From Bacteroidota bacterium (GTDB taxonomy: Bacteria; Bacteroidota; Rhodothermia; Rhodothermales; UBA10348), in assembly GCA_004356265.1 (NCBI GenBank), contig SMXK01000019.1:1-10049 (forward strand): DNA of 10,049 bases, given 5' to 3'. Under the pieces are notes generated by a model. The model worked only from the letters and a program-made list of their open reading frames with translations, did no database searches and was not told the DNA's origin. Shown here piece after piece: positions 1 through 7,191 of this stretch (its first letter is position 1; each line of letters starts with the position of its first letter). Both the position numbers and the translations under genes were made by a program.

Positions 1-33
1 AATAATACCTGCAACTAAAACTGTTCGAGACAT
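1..33 (-). CDS. N-terminal fragment of an unknown protein, leaves the window
   Basis: An ATG on the minus strand (bases 33-31) opens a frame that stays open for all 11 codons to the window edge and reads MSRTVLVAGII. A good Shine-Dalgarno AGGAG lies at bases 44-40, six bases before the ATG. The short peptide is hydrophobic after the first four residues. That could be the start of a signal peptide or membrane segment, or the first beta strand of a cytoplasmic nucleotide-binding fold. Too little is present to name a family. The gene is divergent from bshA, so the 145-base spacer probably holds promoters for both. The start is well supported; the product is unknown. Confidence 0.6.
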   Translation of the reverse strand, partial: MSRTVLVAGII

Positions 34-178
34 GGGTAGCTCCTGAATGAGTGTATAATTTCACTTTTCGAAATTGATATTAACAAGTTACGAATAAGTT
101 CGACTCTGAGTGAATCGTATTCTTGTGCAACATGCGCTTGAAACGGACGTTTTGAAATCGAATTAAATAAGGACAAGA
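34..178. promoter_or_regulatory. Divergent spacer upstream of bshA, with a small inverted repeat
   Basis: This AT-rich spacer separates two divergently transcribed genes and must carry the promoter of bshA and probably that of the leftward gene. An inverted repeat AATTTC/GAAATT sits at 57-62 and 70-75 around a 7-base centre. It could be an operator or a hairpin in the leader of the leftward gene. A TATAAT-like hexamer occurs at 54-59 on the plus strand, but no matching -35 is placed upstream of it. No confident -35/-10 pair or Bacteroidota-type TAnnTTTG box was found. The bshA Shine-Dalgarno, AAGGA at 169-173, closes the region. Confidence 0.35.
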
Positions 179-1345
179 ATGAATATTGGAATTGCGTGTT
201 ATCCGGTGTACGGTGGCAGTGGAGTTGTAGCGACGGAACTGGGAAAAGCTCTCGCTGAGCGAGGACATGACGTTCACTTCATGTCTTACTCCATGCCTTT
301 CCGGTTGGGACACATAAAGGATAACATTTCTTTTCACGAAGTCGACGTTAACTCCTACCCCTTGTTCGAGTACCCGCCGTACACATTGAATTTGACATCA
401 AAGATGGTTGATGTCGTGAAACACGGGAATCTGGACATCCTGCACGTACACTACGCCATTCCGCATGCGACGAGTGCGGTTTTAGCCAGACAAATACTCG
501 CCGGAGAAGGGATCAAAATACCGGTGATTACAACGTTGCACGGTACAGACATCACGTTGGTTGGCCGCGATCCGTCCTTCGCCTCCATAGTGGATTATTC
601 CATCAACCAATCAGACGGAGTAACGGCTGTATCCGAGTATCTGAAAAAGGAAACGTTGAATAGCTGCCTGATCAAAGCGGATATCAGGGCAATTCCAAAC
701 TTTATTGACACGGATCAATACAGCCCCCTCAATAAAGATCATTTCAAACTCGCATTGTGCCCGAACGGCGAGAAGCTGCTCGTTCATGTTTCGAATTTTC
801 GGCCAGTGAAAAGAGTCGCCGATGTTATTCAGATGTTCGCACGACTTAAAGATGACGGATACGCGGTCAAGATGCTTCTTGTGGGAGACGGCCCGGATCG
901 CATGGCGACCGAGCACCTGGCCAGAGAATTGAATGTTATGGATGACATTCGATTTCTCGGGAAACAGGAACCCGTGGGTGAAATCCTGTCTGTTGCAGAT
1001 ATTTTTGTATTACCGTCCGGATCGGAGACCTTTGGCCTGGCTGCTCTGGAGGCGATGTCCTGCGCCGTTCCTGTCATCGCCACCGATGTCGGCGGACTTC
1101 CCGAACTGATACAAGACGGAATCACAGGGTTTCTTTTCCCTCTTGGGGACGTAGACGCGTTAGTCGACAGGGCTAAGCAGATGTTAGACAACGATGATTT
1201 GCGAATGAAGATGGCCCAGGCCTCCCGCAAACGTGCGATCGATTCTTTCAGCAAACAATTGATTGTGCCGATGTACGAGTCCTATTATCAGGAAATAATC
1301 GATAAGGTCGAATCCCGGCCTCTCTCGCTCGAACACCAGTCGTGA
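179..1345 (+). CDS. bshA: N-acetyl-alpha-D-glucosaminyl L-malate synthase (bacillithiol biosynthesis, GT4)
   Basis: BshA transfers GlcNAc from UDP-GlcNAc to L-malate, the first step in making the cytosolic thiol bacillithiol. The protein is a complete GT-B glycosyltransferase of family 4. The N-terminal Rossmann domain has the glycine loop GGSG at 12-15, then HVHYAIPHA at 89-97 and HGTDIT at 121-126, which are BshA-like. The C-terminal domain has VSNFRPVKR at 204-212, GDGPDR at 236-241 and the EX7E pair (E283 and E291 within SETFGLAALEAM). The length of 388 residues fits the roughly 380 of known BshA. The ATG is preceded by AAGGA at 169-173 with a 5-base spacer, and the protein begins at the first beta strand as expected, so the start is firm. 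No bshB or bshC is in the window. The stop abuts the stop of the opposing hydrolase gene. A generic GT4 enzyme is the alternative, but the motif pattern favours BshA. Confidence 0.92.
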   Translation: MNIGIACYPVYGGSGVVATELGKALAERGHDVHFMSYSMPFRLGHIKDNISFHEVDVNSYPLFEYPPYTLNLTSKMVDVVKHGNLDILHVHYAIPHATSAVLARQILAGEGIKIPVITTLHGTDITLVGRDPSFASIVDYSINQSDGVTAVSEYLKKETLNSCLIKADIRAIPNFIDTDQYSPLNKDHFKLALCPNGEKLLVHVSNFRPVKRVADVIQMFARLKDDGYAVKMLLVGDGPDRMATEHLARELNVMDDIRFLGKQEPVGEILSVADIFVLPSGSETFGLAALEAMSCAVPVIATDVGGLPELIQDGITGFLFPLGDVDALVDRAKQMLDNDDLRMKMAQASRKRAIDSFSKQLIVPMYESYYQEIIDKVESRPLSLEHQS

Positions 1346-1990
1346 TCAGATCTGCAGCGATTGCAGAAAGGGATTTGATTGTCTTTCTGCTCCGATAGTT
1401 GTAGCGGGCCCATGGCCGGAATAGACTGCGAAATCATCTTCCAGCGTCAGCAACTGGGTGGATATAGATTCAAGTAAGACGTCCATGGAGCCCATCCAGA
1501 GGTCAGTTCTGCCAACCGAACCGCTGAAGAGTACATCTCCGGAAATCACAAATCGATGGTTTTGTTCGATGAAGGATACAGACCCCGGAGAATGACCGGG
1601 TGTGTGCACTACTTCAAGCAACAACTCACCAATTGCCAATGTGCTTCCAATGGTCAACGGAGAAATCGCGACTCCGGAAACGTCCAACGGAACGCCAAAC
1701 ATAGCGGCCTGCGTCGGGCCATTTTCAAATAGCGGTACATCTTCTTCATGCAGTAAAAACGGCAGGTCGAATTTTTCACTCACCCGCTTGCAGCCAAAAA
1801 TATGATCGATATGTGCGTGGGTGAGCAAAAGCGTTGAGACTTCACAACCGGATGCGGCAACGGCATCTGTCAAAGTATCGAACTCGTCTTCTGTCTGGCA
1901 GGAAGGATCGATGATCGCACATTTTCCGTTGCTTGATAACAGGTAACAATTTGTTGAAAAGGGATTGAACGTAAATATCTCTAACTGCAT
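1346..1990 (-). CDS. Metallo-beta-lactamase-fold hydrolase, glyoxalase II-like
   Basis: This is a complete 214-residue cytoplasmic metallo-hydrolase with the full zinc site of the family: HxHxDH at 58-63 (THAHIDH), H133 in TPGHSPGS, D152 in SGDVLF and H193 in SGHGP. GRTDL at 160-164 after the SGD motif is typical of the small YqgX/GloB-like group. It lacks the C-terminal helical domain of true glyoxalase II (about 250 residues), so glutathione thioesters are not an obvious substrate. Because it lies tail to tail with bshA, a bacillithiol thioester or persulfide is conceivable, but that is only inference from position. The ATG at 1990 has AAGGAG at 1999-1994 with a short 3-base spacer. The gene starts 55 bases from the divergent LptF/LptG gene. 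Confidence 0.85.
   Translation of the reverse strand: MQLEIFTFNPFSTNCYLLSSNGKCAIIDPSCQTEDEFDTLTDAVAASGCEVSTLLLTHAHIDHIFGCKRVSEKFDLPFLLHEEDVPLFENGPTQAAMFGVPLDVSGVAISPLTIGSTLAIGELLLEVVHTPGHSPGSVSFIEQNHRFVISGDVLFSGSVGRTDLWMGSMDVLLESISTQLLTLEDDFAVYSGHGPATTIGAERQSNPFLQSLQI
1351..1367. repeat. Short inverted repeat at the bshA/hydrolase junction
   Basis: TCTGCA (1351-1356) and TGCAGA (1362-1367) form a perfect 6-bp stem with the 5-base loop GCGAT. It lies inside the last codons of the hydrolase gene and just past the bshA stop. As there is no spacer between the two genes, this is the only nearby structure that could help end bshA transcription. No T-run follows on either strand, so a classical intrinsic terminator is not supported. 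Confidence 0.3.
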
Positions 1991-2045
1991 CTTCTCCTTA
2001 TATTATTGACATCACACGCTTAAGGTAAGGCAAGACCTTCCGCAC

Positions 2046-3428
2046 TTGTTACGATATTACCACAAGATGATTCTGAGGATGTTACCCGGCCCGATAATCG
2101 GGTCGGTCATGCTTCTTGTGTTCTTGCTCGTAATGCAGTGGTTGATAAAATACATGCCGGAACTGGTGGGCAAAGGCATACCGGTAGGTATATATGTCGA
2201 ATTGATCAGTTACAATCTGGCCTACATGGTGGTGTTGGCCGTCCCCATGGCCATCTTGATTGCTTCGTTAATGTCATTTGCGACACTAGTCGACCAGAAC
2301 GCCTATAGCGTTATCAAAGCCTCAGGCGTTTCATTTCCTCAATTAGTCTGGCCCGCGATCCTGGTTGGAGTTTTTTTCACCGCCGGAATGTGGTATTTCA
2401 ATAATGAGTTACTGCCACAAGCGAATTATCGAGCGAATGAATTGTGGCGGGATATTCGAATTGCGAAACCGGGGTTTGATCTGAAACCCGGAGTGTTTTA
2501 CGATGGAATCGACGAATACAGTATTTTTGTGGGTGAGATGCCACCTTCCAACCCGGGCGAACTCAGAGATGTGATCATTTATGACTATACCGACGGTGTT
2601 CGGTATCGCAGGGATATTACGGCCCGGAGGGGTCAACTCACGTCAAGTGCAGACGGACGGTCGTTGTCCATGATGCTTTTTGATGGAGAAATCCACCGAA
2701 GAAGGCCTCCCGGTAGCATCACCGCAAACCGATACGAGAAACTCACTTTCAGCCGGCACCACCTGACTATTTCAATTGAAGACCTGAATTTTGAGCGATC
2801 GGAAAACAGTGCCGGGAGACGCAATGACAGGACAATGCGGACGTCAGTCATGACGCACCTTCTGGACTCTCTGTACGCAGTCACAGAGTCAGAATTAGAT
2901 AAAATTGATACCCTGTTTTCTACGATCGGCACCGGCAGAGTCGTCGAAGACCGATTCATAAAACGCTTCACGGACCGAGGAACGATTCTACCTTCCACTC
3001 GAACAACCTCGGATTCCTCGGCAGTAGCAGACGAGAGGGGTGTGTATGATGCGGCCCTTAGTATCGCGCGCCGAGACCTGGCGACCGTCGACCGACGACG
3101 ATCCGATTACGCCTGGGCACGGCACATCACATATACCTACCGGGTTGAGATACACAAAAAGAGGTCAATTGCTTTTGCGTGTCTGATTTTTATGCTCATC
3201 GGTGCTCCACTCGGACTGACCATCAAAAGAGGGGGATTTGGAATCGCCGCCAGCATTGCCATTATCTTGTTCATGTTCTATTGGGTATCACTTGTGAATG
3301 GAGAAAAGCTGGCCGACCGTCAAGAAATCGAACCGTGGATCGGAATGTGGATTGGGAATCTGGTCACAGGACTGATTGCTGCTTTCCTGATTATTCGGGT
3401 TACACTGGATCGCAGATCCCATCGCTGA
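2046..3428 (+). CDS. LptF/LptG family permease (YjgP/YjgQ), LPS export
   Basis: LptF and LptG are the inner-membrane permease subunits that, with the LptB ATPase, pull lipopolysaccharide out of the inner membrane toward the LptC/LptA bridge. The 460-residue protein has the family layout: three membrane segments near 18-36, 53-80 and 99-117, a large periplasmic jellyroll region (about 120-250), a charged, probably helical stretch (about 250-360), and three C-terminal membrane segments near 374-392, 398-416 and 433-451. LKPGVFYDGIDEYSIFVGEM at 146-165 and SLVNGEKLADR at 415-425 are typical. I cannot tell LptF from LptG. The TTG at 2046 is used because the family's N-terminal amphipathic helix precedes the ATG at 2067, and no other start codon lies between 2046 and the in-frame stop at 2007-2009. 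Neither start has a well-spaced Shine-Dalgarno. rsmI follows after 13 bases and is probably co-transcribed. Confidence 0.88.
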   Translation: MLRYYHKMILRMLPGPIIGSVMLLVFLLVMQWLIKYMPELVGKGIPVGIYVELISYNLAYMVVLAVPMAILIASLMSFATLVDQNAYSVIKASGVSFPQLVWPAILVGVFFTAGMWYFNNELLPQANYRANELWRDIRIAKPGFDLKPGVFYDGIDEYSIFVGEMPPSNPGELRDVIIYDYTDGVRYRRDITARRGQLTSSADGRSLSMMLFDGEIHRRRPPGSITANRYEKLTFSRHHLTISIEDLNFERSENSAGRRNDRTMRTSVMTHLLDSLYAVTESELDKIDTLFSTIGTGRVVEDRFIKRFTDRGTILPSTRTTSDSSAVADERGVYDAALSIARRDLATVDRRRSDYAWARHITYTYRVEIHKKRSIAFACLIFMLIGAPLGLTIKRGGFGIAASIAIILFMFYWVSLVNGEKLADRQEIEPWIGMWIGNLVTGLIAAFLIIRVTLDRRSHR

Positions 3429-3441
3429 ACCGGCCATAATC

Positions 3442-4188
3442 ATGCATACAAAGGGGTCCGCTCGATCCAAACAAAAGTCCCAAACCATTCTGGCTTCGAC
3501 GTTATACCTCGTTCCGACTCCGATCGGCAATTTGTCTGATATTACTTTCCGAGCTGTAGAAGTTTTGAAGGGGGTGGATCTGATTGCGTGTGAGGACACC
3601 AGAACCACTGGCAGACTATGCGACCAGTTTGACATCGACACCCCTCGTACGAGTTTTCACGCGCATAACGAACACCGGAAAACGGCGGCTCTCATTGAAA
3701 AAATTAAAGCTGGATCTAGTATCGCCCTCGTTTCCGACGCGGGATCTCCCGGAATCTCTGATCCTGGTTATCTCATTGTACGAGAAGCGGTTGCTGCCGG
3801 AATAGATGTTGTGCCACTTCCTGGCCCATCCGCGCTTATTCCTGCGATTACGGCCTCCGGTTTGCCAACAGATCGATTTGTCTTCGAAGGATTTTTACCT
3901 CAGAAGAAGGGGCGCATAAAGCGATTAACAGCTCTTCAGGAAGAAGAGCGCACGACAATCCTTTACGAAGCGCCGCACAGAATCGTCAAACTGCTCAAAC
4001 AGATAGATGAGGTTCTGGGCTCCGACAGGTATGTAGTGGTCGCCCGAGAATTAACGAAGAGGTACGAAGAGTTCAGTCGTGGAAAAGTCAGCCACGTGCT
4101 TGAGCAGTTCGCCGGGCGCGACAGAGTTCGGGGCGAACTGGTGGTAATGATTGCCGGAGCAGAATATGTCGAATCAATCCAACCGTGA
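3442..4188 (+). CDS. rsmI: 16S rRNA (cytidine(1402)-2'-O)-methyltransferase RsmI
   Basis: RsmI uses S-adenosylmethionine to methylate the 2'-OH of C1402 in the ribosomal P site of 16S rRNA. All the signature motifs are present in order: LVPTPIGN at 23-30, EDTR at 51-54, SDAGSPGISDPG at 98-109, PGPSA at 127-131, YEAPHR at 165-170, RELTKRYEE at 202-210 and GELVVMIAG at 231-239. This is a tetrapyrrole-methylase-type fold, though the N-terminal half is most diagnostic. The ATG at 3442 adds about 20 Lys/Ser/Thr-rich residues before the usual first strand (TLYLVPTPIGN). The only in-frame alternative is a CTG at 3490, also without a Shine-Dalgarno, so ATG is kept. It lies 13 bases after the LptF/LptG gene. 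The length of 248 is slightly short compared with the roughly 280 of E. coli RsmI, which has a longer C-terminus. Confidence 0.95.
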   Translation: MHTKGSARSKQKSQTILASTLYLVPTPIGNLSDITFRAVEVLKGVDLIACEDTRTTGRLCDQFDIDTPRTSFHAHNEHRKTAALIEKIKAGSSIALVSDAGSPGISDPGYLIVREAVAAGIDVVPLPGPSALIPAITASGLPTDRFVFEGFLPQKKGRIKRLTALQEEERTTILYEAPHRIVKLLKQIDEVLGSDRYVVVARELTKRYEEFSRGKVSHVLEQFAGRDRVRGELVVMIAGAEYVESIQP

Positions 4189-4232
4189 TCGCGTTCATAG
4201 CGCTGTTCCCTTCTTACCCGAGAGCGACCTAA

Positions 4233-4325
4233 GTGTACATCTTTGCGGGGCATATGATTGGTAGACTTATGGCTCGGGACCATAACTTTCGTGATTACCG
4301 GCGACCCGACTCTCATACCGCTTAA
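4233..4325 (+). CDS. Possible short leader ORF abutting the GT117 start (weak)
   Basis: Between rsmI and the GT117 gene a frame opens at GTG 4233 (or ATG 4254) and closes with TAA at 4323-4325, directly against the next ATG at 4326. It encodes 30 residues from GTG or 23 from ATG (MIGRLMARDHNFRDYRRP then DSHTA). No strong Shine-Dalgarno precedes it and I recognise no family. It is listed because the downstream gene also lacks a Shine-Dalgarno and the TAA-ATG junction would suit translational coupling. A chance ORF in a spacer is equally likely. Confidence 0.15.
   Translation: MYIFAGHMIGRLMARDHNFRDYRRPDSHTA
4267..4285. repeat. Short inverted repeat between rsmI and the GT117 gene
   Basis: TTATGG (4267-4272) and CCATAA (4280-4285) form a 6-bp perfect stem with a 7-base loop, CTCGGGA. 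It lies in the 137-base spacer after rsmI. It is followed only by CTTTC, so it is at best a weak terminator or leader hairpin. No other structure, tRNA or clear promoter was found in 4189-4325. Confidence 0.25.
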
Positions 4326-7187
4326 ATGGACTGGAAAAAAAAAGAAAAATGGATTGGCGCCGGCGTGTTTGTCTACGCGCTCGTCATTTACTTACTGACA
4401 GTTGCACCAGCCACTTCATTCTGGGATTCTGGCGAATTCATTGCGATTGCCAACCGGTTGCAGGTTTCTCATCCCCCGGGGGCGCCATTTTTTATGCTCG
4501 TCGGGCGACTGTTTTCGATGTTTGTCCCGATGGAGTACATCGCATTCTCCATCAACCTGATATCCGTTCTATGCAGTGCCGCAACAATTTTACTCCTGCA
4601 CCTGATTATCGTCCGGTTAGTTCGCGAGTGGCAGGGGCCCGAGTCCGGGTGGACTCCTACAGACCGTATTTCGGCACTGGCCGGAGGAGTAATTGGAGCT
4701 GCTGCTTTTGCGGTTTCTGATTCGTTCTGGTTCAATGCGGTCGAGGCCGAAGTGTACGCCATGTCGATGTTTTTTACAGCGGCGACCATCTGGCTCGTAC
4801 TTCGCTGGCGCGAATTGGCTGAGATCGAGGAATCAAAAATGAAGGGCGGTGGTCACCTGTTCGGACTTGATGCTAATCGGTATTTGATCTTGATCGCCTA
4901 CTTGTTTGGACTGGCAATAGGCATACATCTTCTGAACTTACTCGCACTGTTTTTCATCGCTCTCATCGTATTTTTCGTTGAATTCGATAAGCCGGAATGG
5001 ACGTTTCGGCAGAGATTGATGGGTCTTATTGTGACTGGGGCAGTCGCGTCGGGAGCATTTTTAATCATGTATCCCGGCATCGTTCAGGTTCTGCCTGACG
5101 TGATTGGTAACAGCGGGGCTCCTGTCCTGGCGAGTCTGGCGTTCGTATCCGCGATCATATATGCGATCCATTACACGCAGTCGAAGAGCCATCAGGCCGC
5201 AAACTTGGTCGTCTTGTGTATCACCATGGTGCTCATCGGATATTCAACATACGCTATCATTTTCATCAGAAGTGCTGCTGATCCACCGATTGATGAAAAC
5301 GACCCGGAAACAGTCGAGGCGATCATTTCATATCTGAAACGGGAGCAATACGGCCAAACGCCCATTCTAAAAGGAAACACGTTCGACAACAGGACCGGAC
5401 AAATTAACACCGATCGTGAGGTTTTATTTCCAAGACGACACTCCAGCGATCCATTACATCATCGGGAGTATGCCAAATATCGGTCAGATACGGAATTTTT
5501 CTGGAAGTACCAGGTTGGTCACATGTATTTACGGTATTTCCTCTGGAATTTCGTGGGTCGCGCCAGTGATGTTCAGGACGCACCCTCGATAACCGGATTT
5601 TCAGACGCAGAGGCAAATCGATATCAATATATAACTCCGAGCCAAAAAGCCTCAAGAAACGCTTATTTCGGTTTCCCTCTATTCCTTGGGCTTATCGGAC
5701 TCCTTTTTCATTTTCTAAGAGATTGGAGACGTGCATTTGCTGTTGGTGTGCTCTTTTTCATCACGGGTATAGGGATAATTCTATACCTGAACCAGTCTCC
5801 GATGCAACCCAGAGAACGAGACTATTCCTATGTGGCAAGTTTCTTTGCGTTCTCCATGTGGATTGGAATCGGGGCCACTGCCATTGTTCAGTTGACCGGT
5901 GAAGCGCTCGCCGAAAAATTGGCGTCTGCCCGTGCGCGCCTGACATCTTCGTACGTGGTAGGCATCGTATTATTTGCCCTCGTACCGGGGTTGATGCTGA
6001 TCGTGAATTACGATGATCATGATCGTTCCGGGAGATACGTCGCGGGCGATTACGCTTACAACATGTTGATGAGCGTCGAAGAAAATGCCATATTATTTAC
6101 CAATGGCGACAACGACACGTTTCCACTCTGGTATCTTCAAGAAGTTGAAGGACAACGAACCGATGTTCGTGTTGTAAACCTGTCTCTGCTTAATACGCCG
6201 TGGTATATAAAACAGCTACGCGACCAGAGTTCGCGTAAATCCGCTCCGCTTCCGATTACGATGAGCGATCGGGATATCGACAATCTTACGATTATGCTGT
6301 GGGAGCCGGACACCATGTTTCTGCCTGTCAATAAAGAGCGGATATTTGCAAAAGATGATGTTCGGATCCAGATTGAAGACTCCAGCGAGATTCAGTCCCC
6401 TATGCAGTGGCTTCTTCGCGGCCGTCGTTACAACGACCAAATCAGGATATTACATGGAGCTGACCAGGCAGCGCTGAACATCTTGATTACCAACGCTATG
6501 CAGGACTGGAAACGACCTGTTTATTTTGCAGTCACCGTAGCGCCCAGCGGACAACTGGATTTGAAGAATTATTTTCAAGCTGAAGGGCAGGCATTTCGCG
6601 TCGTTCCGATCGAACACAACGAGCCCCTTGGGAGGGTGGTACCGTCAGTCTCACCAGAGCGTCTGAAACTATTCAGATTCACCAATCTGAATGACCCGGA
6701 CGTGTATTACGACGAAAATATCAGGCGAATGGTCGACAACTATCGGAATATTTTCACTCACACCGCACAAGGACTGATCACCGCTGGGGATAAAGAAACT
6801 GCTCGAGAATTGATCGAATGGTTTGTTGATGAAGTCCCATTCGAGACCATTCCGGGAGATGCAATGTCATATATATTTATGGCCGATGTTTTCAGGATGC
6901 TTGGTGAACATGAACGCGGCGTCGAAATTCTGAAAATGGCTGAGCCAGTCATTCTGCACCCGGTTAAAAATAATGGATCGAGGAGTGATCTGGAGCAAGC
7001 AGCAAGGTTCATTGAAATTGTAAGAGGGTTTTACGTAGATGCCTCGGACTTCGAGGCTGCTGCCGACTTTACAAATTCAATTGCAGACATCATTGGTGAT
7101 TCAACGTATCGACAGACCCCGGCCGAGATCGAAGCAATCTACAAACTGCAGACCAGTGGGAGCACCATACAGGGCGACCGTCCGTAA
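4326..7187 (+). CDS. DUF2723 / glycosyltransferase family 117 multi-pass membrane protein
   Basis: The N-terminal part matches the DUF2723 family, now classed as GT117. The human relative TMEM260 is a protein O-mannosyltransferase, so the bacterial members are thought to be lipid-sugar-dependent membrane glycosyltransferases with the active site outside the membrane. Visible hallmarks are WDSGEF at 33-38 (acidic residues in the first extracytoplasmic loop, as in GT-C enzymes), HPPGAP at 49-54, FNAVEAEVYA at 136-145, GIHLLNLL at 199-206, RERDYSY at 496-502 and NGDNDTFPLWYLQEVEG at 593-609. Roughly a dozen membrane segments lie between 11 and 560. The remaining 390 residues are soluble, and the last 150 look helical and TPR-like (about 795-935). 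Length and architecture are normal for Bacteroidota members. There is no Shine-Dalgarno before ATG 4326, and codons 4-6 form an A9 run. Acceptor and donor in bacteria are unknown to me. Confidence 0.88.
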   Translation: MDWKKKEKWIGAGVFVYALVIYLLTVAPATSFWDSGEFIAIANRLQVSHPPGAPFFMLVGRLFSMFVPMEYIAFSINLISVLCSAATILLLHLIIVRLVREWQGPESGWTPTDRISALAGGVIGAAAFAVSDSFWFNAVEAEVYAMSMFFTAATIWLVLRWRELAEIEESKMKGGGHLFGLDANRYLILIAYLFGLAIGIHLLNLLALFFIALIVFFVEFDKPEWTFRQRLMGLIVTGAVASGAFLIMYPGIVQVLPDVIGNSGAPVLASLAFVSAIIYAIHYTQSKSHQAANLVVLCITMVLIGYSTYAIIFIRSAADPPIDENDPETVEAIISYLKREQYGQTPILKGNTFDNRTGQINTDREVLFPRRHSSDPLHHREYAKYRSDTEFFWKYQVGHMYLRYFLWNFVGRASDVQDAPSITGFSDAEANRYQYITPSQKASRNAYFGFPLFLGLIGLLFHFLRDWRRAFAVGVLFFITGIGIILYLNQSPMQPRERDYSYVASFFAFSMWIGIGATAIVQLTGEALAEKLASARARLTSSYVVGIVLFALVPGLMLIVNYDDHDRSGRYVAGDYAYNMLMSVEENAILFTNGDNDTFPLWYLQEVEGQRTDVRVVNLSLLNTPWYIKQLRDQSSRKSAPLPITMSDRDIDNLTIMLWEPDTMFLPVNKERIFAKDDVRIQIEDSSEIQSPMQWLLRGRRYNDQIRILHGADQAALNILITNAMQDWKRPVYFAVTVAPSGQLDLKNYFQAEGQAFRVVPIEHNEPLGRVVPSVSPERLKLFRFTNLNDPDVYYDENIRRMVDNYRNIFTHTAQGLITAGDKETARELIEWFVDEVPFETIPGDAMSYIFMADVFRMLGEHERGVEILKMAEPVILHPVKNNGSRSDLEQAARFIEIVRGFYVDASDFEAAADFTNSIADIIGDSTYRQTPAEIEAIYKLQTSGSTIQGDRP

Positions 7188-7191
7188 ACCG

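Noticed and set aside
80..337. Minus-strand ORF across the bshA start
   Set aside because: It has no ribosome-binding site, no family-like sequence and lies antisense to a firm gene and its promoter region.
829..1254. 141-residue minus-strand ORF inside bshA
   Set aside because: Ser/Arg-rich shadow of the GT4 catalytic domain on the other strand, with no sensible start signal.
2000..2028. TAATAT with TTACCT 17 bases upstream on the minus strand, as a promoter for the hydrolase
   Set aside because: Transcription would begin inside the Shine-Dalgarno and remove the binding site. The TTGACA at 2006-2011 on the plus strand likewise has no -10 at 16-18 bases.
2633..2998. 121-residue minus-strand ORF within the LptF/LptG gene
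   Set aside because: It is antisense to the charged periplasmic insertion. Its composition reflects the complementary codons and no motif is present.
3963..4316. Minus-strand ORF covering the rsmI end and the following spacer
   Set aside because: Most of it is antisense to conserved rsmI codons, and it has no start signal or recognisable domain.
4349..4720. 123-residue plus-strand ORF beginning MDWRRR near the GT117 start
   Set aside because: It is an out-of-frame reading of the GT117 N-terminus. It matters only as the frame entered after slippage in the A9 run.
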